From Bacillota bacterium (lineage in GTDB: Bacteria > Bacillota_I > Bacilli_A > Acholeplasmatales > Acholeplasmataceae), in contig SBGC01000143.1 in assembly GCA_006226985.1 (NCBI GenBank), positions 1 to 21,485 of the forward strand: 21,485 bases of DNA, read 5' to 3'. Shown piece by piece: positions 16,088 to 21,485 of the stretch. The notes beneath the pieces are model-generated. The model worked only from the letters and a program-made list of their open reading frames with translations, did not search any database and had not been told where the DNA came from. The position numbers were made by a program, and so were the translations under genes. Position 1 is the first letter of the stretch, and the number at the start of each line of letters is the position of its first letter.

Positions 16088-16423
16088 TTATTCAACGATT
16101 TCCTTTAAGAAATCATCCATTGATCCATCTTGATAAACATCACCTAAAGCAAACATAAATACTTTTTCTTGGACATTTAAGATTTCACCTTTAACAGCAT
16201 AAACAATACCTGATAAAAAAGCAATGACTTTATTCGCTTGATCAATATCAAGTTTATCAAAATTTAAAATGAGTGGTTGACCATCCATGAGTTTATCAGC
16301 GAGTTTTGTGAGATATTTATCATCATCAGAACTTAGACTTTCAAAGATGATTTTTTCATATGTTGATACTTTTTCAAGTACGACATCTGTTTTGTTTTTC
16401 TTGTTTTTAGAAAAAAGTCCCAT
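16088..16423 (-). CDS. sepF: cell division protein SepF
   Basis: This 111-residue protein would help anchor and bundle FtsZ at midcell. Residues about 30-95 match the SepF core: DKYLTKLADKLMDGQPLILNF, QANKVIAFLSGIVYAVKGEI and QEKVFMF. It is compact compared with the usual 130-150 residues. The N-terminal membrane-targeting part is only MGLFSKNKKNK plus a few residues. AGGAGATATT precedes the ATG. It follows yggS by 8 bp, a common sepF neighbour, and ftsZ lies two genes upstream. No ftsA is visible, so SepF may be the main FtsZ anchor here; that is inference. Confidence 0.88.
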   Translation of the reverse strand: MGLFSKNKKNKTDVVLEKVSTYEKIIFESLSSDDDKYLTKLADKLMDGQPLILNFDKLDIDQANKVIAFLSGIVYAVKGEILNVQEKVFMFALGDVYQDGSMDDFLKEIVE

Positions 16424-16431
16424 AATATCTC

Positions 16432-17019
16432 CTATTCAAGTAATGCTTTAAATTTACGACCAATTCTTAAGTGTGTTGCATGATGTTTTATTGCGAGTTC
16501 ATAGTCATCAGACATGCCCATTGAAAGATAGGGTAAATGATATTGATTTGCTAATTTTTCAAGCAAAGCAAACGCATTTTCCGTTTCAATCATGTCTTCA
16601 TCTTTACCGATGGTCATCAACCCGACTATATTTATTTTATCATATTTTTTAATTTCTAAAAGAAATTTATCCAATTCTTCGATGAAAAGACCTGATTTTT
16701 GGCTTTCTCTCGTCAAATTGAGTTGTATGAAACAATTTAAAGGTTTGATTCGATATTTTTGAATCGTTTCTGCAAGACTAAAGCGATCGAGTGTATGAAG
16801 ATAGTCGATTAAGTTAATCATATCCTTGACTTTATTTGATTGTAAGTGACCAATGAAATGCCATGTAATACTTAAGTCACTTAAGGCTTCTTTTTTAAAG
16901 ATGAGATCTTGCGCTCTATTTTCGCCAAAATGAAAAACATGCTTTTCATAAAGCTTTCTCATCTCTTGATCATTAAAATATTTAGATGCACAAATCGTAA
17001 CCCCATCAAAGTTAATCAT
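16432..17019 (-). CDS. yggS: YggS/YlmE-type pyridoxal phosphate homeostasis protein
   Basis: This 195-residue PLP-binding protein has an alanine-racemase-like barrel fold and is known to control PLP and amino/keto-acid balance. The PLP Lys is Lys13 in ICASKYF. Later conserved parts are HFGENRAQDL, WHFIGHLQSNK, LTRESQKSGL, GLMTIG and LSMGMSDDYELAI followed by LRIGRKF. It lacks the usual N-terminal helix of about 25 residues, and an in-frame stop four codons upstream of the ATG rules out a longer start. The ATG overlaps the ychF stop (TAATG), so it is coupled to ychF, and it is followed by sepF. Confidence 0.9.
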   Translation of the reverse strand: MINFDGVTICASKYFNDQEMRKLYEKHVFHFGENRAQDLIFKKEALSDLSITWHFIGHLQSNKVKDMINLIDYLHTLDRFSLAETIQKYRIKPLNCFIQLNLTRESQKSGLFIEELDKFLLEIKKYDKINIVGLMTIGKDEDMIETENAFALLEKLANQYHLPYLSMGMSDDYELAIKHHATHLRIGRKFKALLE

Positions 17020-18116
17020 TAGACATTGAACCTAAAGAGCATGATATCCCCATCTTGGACAACATATTCTTTCCCTTCTAATCTGACTTTACCCGCTTCT
17101 TTTGCAAGTTGTGGTGTACCATATTTGAGCAAATCGTCATAACTCAGTGTTTCAGCTTTAATAAAGCCTCTTTCAAAATCACTATGAATGATGCCTGCAC
17201 ATTGAGGAGCTTTCATACCATTTTTAAACGTCCATGCTCTAACTTCAGGTTCACCAGCTGTAAAATAGGTTTTTAAACCTAAAAGTTGATAACTACGTTC
17301 AATCACTTCATTTAAGCCAGATTTTTTTAAACCATAAGCTTCTAAAAAAGTCACTTGTTCTTCGGGTTCTAGTGATGCGATTTCCATTTCAACTTGAGCT
17401 GAAATTAAAACAACTTCAGTGTTTTCTTTTTTAGCTAAAGTAAGAAGATTTTGATAATGCTTATTTCCTTCTGGATGATGCAAATCATCTTCTGAAACAT
17501 TAGCAATATAAATCATTGGTTTTAAAGAAAGTAAATTAAAACTTTTGATAAGCTTTAACTCTTCTTCCTCAAAAGGAATCAGTCTTGGATTTTCTCCTAA
17601 ATCAAGTGCATGTTTGATTTTTGATAAGATATCATATTCAACCATCGCATCTTTTTGTTTAGCTTTCGCTTTTTTCTCTAGTCTTCCAATACGTTTATCA
17701 ATCGAATCCAGGTCAGCTAGATTAAGTTCTATTTTGATTGTTTCTATATCTCTTAAAGGATCAATAGAACCTTCAACATGGGTAATATTATTATCTTCAA
17801 AACAGCGCACAACTTGACAAATGGCATCAACTTCACGAATATGCGATAAAAATTGATTGCCTAAACCTTCACCTTGTGAAGCACCTCTCACGAGACCGGC
17901 AATATCAATAAATTCATAGGCTGTTGGTACAACCTTTTTAGGTTTATATATTTTTTCTAAGACATCAAGTCTAGGGTCTTGCACATAAACGACACCAACA
18001 TTTGGATCGATCGTTGCAAACGGATAGTTTGCAGCAAGTGCCTCAGCTTTCGTGATGGCATTGAAGAGTGTCGATTTACCGACATTCGGTAAACCGATAA
18101 TACCTGCTTTTAACAT
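17019..18116 (-). CDS. ychF: redox-regulated ATPase/GTPase YchF (Obg-family, OLA1-like)
   Basis: This 365-residue P-loop protein is linked to ribosomes and stress response. It has GLPNVGKST (8-16), the switch region DIAGLVRGASQGEGLGNQFL, a long helical insert with charged repeats near 135-165, and the TGS-like C-terminus ending GKEYVVQDGDIMLFRFNV. NVSED takes the place of NKxD, as in YchF proteins that prefer ATP. It lies 34 bp after ftsZ behind a short terminator hairpin and overlaps yggS by 1 bp. AAGGAAG precedes the start. It is an unusual guest in a ftsZ-yggS-sepF run. Confidence 0.95.
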   Translation of the reverse strand: MLKAGIIGLPNVGKSTLFNAITKAEALAANYPFATIDPNVGVVYVQDPRLDVLEKIYKPKKVVPTAYEFIDIAGLVRGASQGEGLGNQFLSHIREVDAICQVVRCFEDNNITHVEGSIDPLRDIETIKIELNLADLDSIDKRIGRLEKKAKAKQKDAMVEYDILSKIKHALDLGENPRLIPFEEEELKLIKSFNLLSLKPMIYIANVSEDDLHHPEGNKHYQNLLTLAKKENTEVVLISAQVEMEIASLEPEEQVTFLEAYGLKKSGLNEVIERSYQLLGLKTYFTAGEPEVRAWTFKNGMKAPQCAGIIHSDFERGFIKAETLSYDDLLKYGTPQLAKEAGKVRLEGKEYVVQDGDIMLFRFNV

Positions 18117-18133
18117 ACATACTTCCTTTCAGT

Positions 18134-18152
18134 AAAAAAGGCTTTCGCCTTT
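18134..18152 (-). terminator. short intrinsic terminator after ftsZ
   Basis: Stem AAAGGC and GCCTTT with a GAAA tetraloop is followed by further T on the minus strand, and the left arm covers the ftsZ stop codon. The stem is 6 bp, so termination may be partial. Only about 17 bp separate it from the ychF start, too little for a separate promoter. Confidence 0.65.
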
Positions 18153-19293
18153 AGAACTTGCTTTTTTTCTTTAACCAATCAGGAACGTTTCTCTTTTTTC
18201 CTTCATTTGGTTTATCAAATTCATCATCGTCTTCATAGACTTTGGATTGAAGACCTGATTTTGTTAACTTCATTTGTTCGTCTGAAGTCTTGTTAAAGAT
18301 TTCAGTGGCTAAATTTTCTACTGTAGAATCTTTTGCTTTAAGTTCATAACCTGTTGCAATCACAGTCACGATGAGTTCATCGTCTAAATCTTGATTAACA
18401 GTTGTCCCGTAAATGATATTTAAATCACGATCGGTTGCATTTCTAATTTCTGATAATGCTTGTTCAGTTTCAAAAAGTGTGATATTGGTTCCTGATGTAA
18501 TATTAACAATCGCATCGGTTGCACCATCAATCGATACTTCAAGTAATTTTGAGTGAATCGCTTTTCTCGCAGCTTCAATGGCACGATCTTCACCAGATGC
18601 AATACCAATACCCATTAAAGCAGTCCCTTTATTTTCCATCACAGTTCTTACATCCGCAAAGTCAACGTTAATTAACCCTGGAATAGCGATGATTTCAGCA
18701 ATCCCTTGAACACCTTGACGTAAAACATTATCAGATTCTCTAAATGCATCAAGTAGTTGTGTTGTTGGTCCAGAGATTGCTAAGAGTCTTTCATTAGGGA
18801 TGACGATCAGTGTATCAACATGAGGCTTTAATTCTTCAAGACCATAAATAGCAGCTTGCATACGTGCTGGTCCTTCAAAAGTAAATGGTTTTGTGACGAT
18901 ACCAATCGTTAAACATCCAAGCTCTTTCGCTTTTTGTGCAATAATTGGTGCTGCTCCAGTACCAGTTCCACCACCCATACCTGCGGTAATGAAAACCATG
19001 TCTGCATCTTTTAAAACTTCTTCTATTTCTTCAATAGATTCTTGTGCAGCTTTTTTTCCGACTTCGGACTTTGCTCCTGCACCTAATCCACGTGTTAAGT
19101 ATTTACCAAGTTGTACGCGTGTTTCAGCTTTTGATACTTTGAGTACTTGTGCATCTGTGTTCATAGCAACAAAAACAACGCCCTTTACGTCGTTTTCAAT
19201 CATACGATTAATCGCGTTACCTCCACCGCCACCAACTCCGATAACTTTAATGACTGGCTTTTGATTGAAATTGTCTTGTTCGCCAAATACCAT
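18151..19293 (-). CDS. ftsZ: cell division protein FtsZ
   Basis: This 380-residue tubulin-like GTPase forms the Z ring. It has [15 protein letters not shown] at 17-31, the GTP signature MGGGTGTG (106-113) and the FNxxDxxL-like MNTDAQVL near 44-51. The synergy loop and C-terminal domain are complete. A short linker leads to a terminal peptide [13 protein letters not shown], equivalent to the conserved tail that binds SepF or FtsA. AGGAGG precedes the ATG. The upstream gap of 59 bp has a weak -10 (TAAAAT) and no good -35. sepF lies downstream after ychF and yggS. Confidence 0.97.
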   Translation of the reverse strand: MVFGEQDNFNQKPVIKVIGVGGGGGNAINRMIENDVKGVVFVAMNTDAQVLKVSKAETRVQLGKYLTRGLGAGAKSEVGKKAAQESIEEIEEVLKDADMVFITAGMGGGTGTGAAPIIAQKAKELGCLTIGIVTKPFTFEGPARMQAAIYGLEELKPHVDTLIVIPNERLLAISGPTTQLLDAFRESDNVLRQGVQGIAEIIAIPGLINVDFADVRTVMENKGTALMGIGIASGEDRAIEAARKAIHSKLLEVSIDGATDAIVNITSGTNITLFETEQALSEIRNATDRDLNIIYGTTVNQDLDDELIVTVIATGYELKAKDSTVENLATEIFNKTSDEQMKLTKSGLQSKVYEDDDEFDKPNEGKKRNVPDWLKKKSKF

Positions 19294-19352
19294 AGGTATC
19301 CCTCCTGCCTTAAATCTATTTTACACGATTATTTAAAATAAATAAAGATGAA

Positions 19353-20468
19353 TTAACGTGATTTGAAGTAATTCGTTTTTTTCTTCATTTCTTCTTTAAA
19401 ATCGAGTAGACGATCTTCTTTGATTGCTTGTCTAATTTCTTGCATTAAATGCTTTAAGTAAGCCAAATTTTGGAATGTGACAAGACGCATGCCTAATATT
19501 TCCTCTGCTTTAAACAAATGTCTAATATATGCTTTTGTATATTTTGAGACATGTGTTACTAAATTGGGATCAAGTGGCGTCATATCGTGTTCATAGGTTT
19601 GATTTTTTATGACAATCTTACCTTCTGTAGTCAGTGCTGTTCCGTGTCTAGCGATACGTGTGGGTAACACACAGTCAAACATATCAATACCGTTGATGAC
19701 ATTTTCGACTAAGTCATCTGGTGCACCAACACCCATTAAATATCTGGGTTTATCAAAAGGCATGATTGGATTTAAAAACTTCGTCATTTCATACATTTCA
19801 TGCTTTGTCTCACCAACCGATAAACCACCAATAGAGTATCCAGGAAAATCCATTTCGATGAGCTTTTCAGCACAATACTTTCTTAAATCTTTATCAAGCC
19901 CACCTTGAACAATTCCGAAAAGTGCTTGATCTGTTGATAAAACATCTTTTCCTCTTTTCGCCCATCGTAATGTACGATCAACAGATTTTTTCATATAATC
20001 AAATGTTTCATAAGGAGGTGGACATTCATCAAAACTCATAATGATATCAGCACCTAATTTTTCTTGAATTTTAATCGAATCTTCGGGAGACATAAAGAGT
20101 GCAGCTCCATTTTTGTGATGCTTAAAATGAACGCCTTCTTCTGTTATTTTTCGCATGTCAGTAAGTGAAAACACTTGATATCCACCACTATCGGTTAGAA
20201 GTGCTCCATCCCAATGCATAAACCCACGAATACCTCCATGTTTTTCAACAAGGTCAGCACCTGGTTGAAGCCATAGATGGTATGTGTTACCTAAAATTAA
20301 ACCTTCAGAGACTTCTTTAATCTCTTCTGGTGTGAGTGTTTTAACGGTTGCTTGAGTGCCTACAGGCATAAAAAAAGGCGTTTCAAAAACCCCATGAGGT
20401 GTTGTTAATCTTCCTAGTCTTGCACCACTTTGCTTGCACACATGTAGTATTTCAAATTTTATAGCCAT
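19353..20468 (-). CDS. tgt: tRNA-guanine transglycosylase, zinc ligands missing
   Basis: This 371-residue enzyme exchanges G34 of GUN anticodons for preQ1 in queuosine synthesis. Active-site residues are kept: [11 protein letters not shown] (general acid/base Asp93), FDECPP (147-151), GGLSVGE (214-220, the preQ1-type Val-Gly form) and FDCVLPTR with the nucleophile Asp265. The structural zinc site C-x-C-x2-C-x25-H is replaced by Leu303, Thr305, Ser308 and Gln333 at exactly the right spacing, and the only four Cys (11, 149, 199, 266) lie elsewhere. The ATG at 20468 (MAIKFEILH) is chosen over upstream in-frame codons because AAGGAT precedes it and the start matches the family. It diverges from queT. 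Confidence 0.95.
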   Translation of the reverse strand: MAIKFEILHVCKQSGARLGRLTTPHGVFETPFFMPVGTQATVKTLTPEEIKEVSEGLILGNTYHLWLQPGADLVEKHGGIRGFMHWDGALLTDSGGYQVFSLTDMRKITEEGVHFKHHKNGAALFMSPEDSIKIQEKLGADIIMSFDECPPPYETFDYMKKSVDRTLRWAKRGKDVLSTDQALFGIVQGGLDKDLRKYCAEKLIEMDFPGYSIGGLSVGETKHEMYEMTKFLNPIMPFDKPRYLMGVGAPDDLVENVINGIDMFDCVLPTRIARHGTALTTEGKIVIKNQTYEHDMTPLDPNLVTHVSKYTKAYIRHLFKAEEILGMRLVTFQNLAYLKHLMQEIRQAIKEDRLLDFKEEMKKKTNYFKSR

Positions 20469-20484
20469 ATTATCATCCTTTACC

Positions 20485-20513
20485 TTGTAATTATAACATA
20501 ACTTTGTTAAAAT
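20485..20513 (+). promoter_or_regulatory. promoter of queT
   Basis: The -35 TTGTAA (20485-20490) and -10 TAAAAT (20508-20513) are 17 bp apart. Transcription from about 20520 includes the whole riboswitch. Its -35 shares a base with the -10 of the opposing tgt promoter. Confidence 0.6.
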
Positions 20514-20518
20514 GTTTA
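20490..20518 (-). promoter_or_regulatory. promoter of tgt
   Basis: Read leftward, the perfect -10 TATAAT (20490-20495) and -35 TAAACA (20513-20518) are 17 bp apart. It overlaps the queT promoter almost completely, so RNA polymerase can occupy only one at a time. Confidence 0.6.
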
Positions 20519-20531
20519 AGTATTCAATATG

Positions 20532-20571
20532 ATGCTGTACCCTAGGAAACCAGCATAATAAAAACAGGGAG
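20532..20571 (+). promoter_or_regulatory. preQ1-I riboswitch of queT
   Basis: Stem P1 is ATGCTG (20532-20537) with CAGCAT (20551-20556). The loop begins with U20538 and ends with C20550, the base that pairs with preQ1 in class I aptamers. CCCT (20540-20543) in the loop can pair with AGGG (20566-20569) beyond an A-rich tail AATAAAAAC (20557-20565), giving the H-type pseudoknot. AGGGAG (20566-20571) is also the ribosome site, 9 nt before the ATG, so binding of preQ1 should hide it and shut down translation. Confidence 0.9.
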
Positions 20572-20580
20572 ATTTTAATC

Positions 20581-21063
20581 ATGAATAAATTAGTTTTAAA
20601 AGACTTTTTAGTACAGACAATGATTGCTGCTATCTATGTAGTCTTAGTCTATGTCTTTCAATTTGCAAGCTTTGGATTGATTCAATTTCGGATTGCTGAA
20701 GTGTTAATGATATTGGTACTTTTTGATAAAAAAAGTGTGATTGGTCTTACCTTAGGTTGCTTTGTAGCAAACTGGGTTGGTGGGGCAATTGTGATCGATA
20801 TCATCTTTGGAACTCTCGCAACAACGATTGCTGCGATTCTCATGATCCTTACAAAAAAAGTATTATGGGTCGCACTACTTATGCCAGCCATTGTTAATGG
20901 TATCATTGTCGGTTTTATCTTGACATATGCCTATGATTTAGGATTACTCTATGTGACCATACCTTCGGTATTTATCGGTGAGTTTGTGGTATTGTTCTTA
21001 CTTGGATTACCTCTTTATAAAGCCCTTAAAGAGAATCCACACTTTATTGAATTTTTTAATTAA
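20581..21063 (+). CDS. queT: queuosine-precursor ECF transporter S component QueT
   Basis: This 160-residue membrane protein has about five hydrophobic segments and is the substrate-binding part of an ECF importer, taking up preQ1 or a related queuosine precursor. Conserved marks are [37 protein letters not shown] and the end KALKENP. The shared ECF ATPases and T component are not in this window. The preQ1 riboswitch in front and the divergent tgt, which uses preQ1, support the role. No preQ1 synthesis genes (queC, D, E, F) are nearby, which fits salvage. Confidence 0.92.
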   Translation: MNKLVLKDFLVQTMIAAIYVVLVYVFQFASFGLIQFRIAEVLMILVLFDKKSVIGLTLGCFVANWVGGAIVIDIIFGTLATTIAAILMILTKKVLWVALLMPAIVNGIIVGFILTYAYDLGLLYVTIPSVFIGEFVVLFLLGLPLYKALKENPHFIEFFN

Positions 21064-21098
21064 AAAAAGAGATGATTCCTAGAAATCATCTTTTTTTA
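21062..21098. terminator. bidirectional terminator between queT and galT
   Basis: Stem AGATGATT (21070-21077) and AATCATCT (21084-21091), loop CCTAGA, is flanked by seven A and seven T, so it can end both convergent genes. It reaches the galT stop codon. Confidence 0.88.
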
Positions 21099-21485
21099 TA
21101 TGTTATGTACAAATCGAATAAAGGCTTCAATGCCTTGTCTATTTTGTTTAAAAACACCAGCATCTTCTAAAACAATTTGGAATTTTCTACCAACTTCATA
21201 CGCTAAATCTTCTGATGAAATATGAAGATATTTTGTTTTTAATTGATGAATCCATTGATGATGATGTATCAGTTTTTCATCTGGTTCGAATTTATAATTA
21301 ATGACTTCTTTAATCTCTTCAAGTTCTTTTTTTAACCTACCAGGTAAGATGGCTAATCCCATGGCTTCAATTAAACCGATATTTTCTTTTTTGATATGCC
21401 ACACATCTTCATGGGGATGAAAGATACCTAACGGGTACTGATCATTAGTTCGATTATTTCTAAAGATCATATCAAGTTCATAAAC
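21096..21485 (-). CDS. galT: galactose-1-phosphate uridylyltransferase, type II, C-terminal part
   Basis: Only the last 129 codons are present; the reading frame runs open through the window edge, so the ATG at 21470 is internal and not a start. The sequence YELDMIFRNNRT, then GIFHPHEDVWHIKKENIGL, IEAMGLAILPGRLKKEL and the end VFKQNRQGIEAFIRFV matches the C-terminus of Firmicutes-type GalT (about 490 residues). The enzyme swaps UMP between UDP-glucose and galactose-1-phosphate in the Leloir pathway. The catalytic HxH would lie outside the window. GalK and GalE, its usual neighbours, cannot be seen. Confidence 0.88.
   Translation of the reverse strand, partial: VYELDMIFRNNRTNDQYPLGIFHPHEDVWHIKKENIGLIEAMGLAILPGRLKKELEEIKEVINYKFEPDEKLIHHHQWIHQLKTKYLHISSEDLAYEVGRKFQIVLEDAGVFKQNRQGIEAFIRFVHNI

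Noticed and set aside
20528..20533. TATGAT as a -10 for queT with TTGTTA at 20504-20509
   Set aside because: Transcription would then start inside the riboswitch and remove its first stem; the TTGTAA/TAAAAT pair upstream is a better fit.
21096..21470. A separate 124-residue gene starting at the ATG at 21470
   Set aside because: The frame is open to the window edge and the upstream codons (VYELD) continue the GalT family sequence, so it is a truncated galT.

Overview
The window is low-GC DNA of a wall-less or Firmicutes-like bacterium. The gene content (FtsZ and SepF, type-II GalT, QueT with a preQ1 riboswitch, T-box control of ileS, the paired M16 proteins YmfF/YmfH) and the AT-rich codon use fit the Acholeplasma/Izemoplasma side of the Mollicutes. 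TGA is used as a real stop (thyA, folA, ileS) and Trp is TGG, so the Mycoplasma/Spiroplasma code is excluded. The placement is inferred from gene style, not from a search. Coding density is high: nearly every gap under 200 bp holds a promoter, terminator or riboswitch, and no gene-free stretch exceeds 300 bp. I see no mobile element, CRISPR array, prophage or tRNA/rRNA gene.

Layout. (1) At 1-644 a short histidine-phosphatase gene is read rightward from a promoter that looks divergent with a gene just off the left edge. (2) At 659-4188, read leftward, pepV-thyA-folA-plsC form a tight unit with 4-bp ATGA overlaps between thyA, folA and plsC; it couples dTMP and folate metabolism to a peptidase and a phospholipid acyltransferase. 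(3) At 4250-5130 a ZIP metal transporter (zupT) has a strong promoter followed by an 18-bp palindrome, probably a metal-repressor operator. (4) At 5150-7113 there is a PadR regulator, a HAAS/DUF1700-like membrane protein and a DUF4097-like beta-repeat membrane-anchored protein, with a likely PadR autoregulatory site. (5) At 7124-7486 lies a short SSB without the usual acidic tip, and at 7598-7667 two tandem terminators. (6) At 7653-11493 deoC-deoD-ymfF-ymfH overlap one another: deoxynucleoside catabolism plus an M16 peptidase pair. (7) At 11539-13171 are an unrecognised 284-residue protein and surE, the latter overlapping ileS. (8) At 13168-16076 ileS lies behind a full Ile-specifying T-box leader. 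(9) At 16088-19293 the order is ftsZ, ychF, yggS, sepF, giving a division module without ftsA. (10) At 19353-21063 tgt and queT diverge from overlapping promoters, with a preQ1-I riboswitch in front of queT. (11) At 21096-21485 is the C-terminal end of a type-II galT cut by the window edge.

Most of this is conserved housekeeping. The most unusual observation is in tgt: the active-site and preQ1-pocket residues are kept, but all four ligands of the family's structural zinc site (Cys-x-Cys-x2-Cys-x25-His) are replaced by Leu, Thr, Ser and Gln with spacing intact. Next are the probable metal operator of zupT, the overlapping divergent tgt/queT promoters, the tail-less SSB and the unrecognised protein. 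I did not find convincing evidence for a wholly new multi-gene system.
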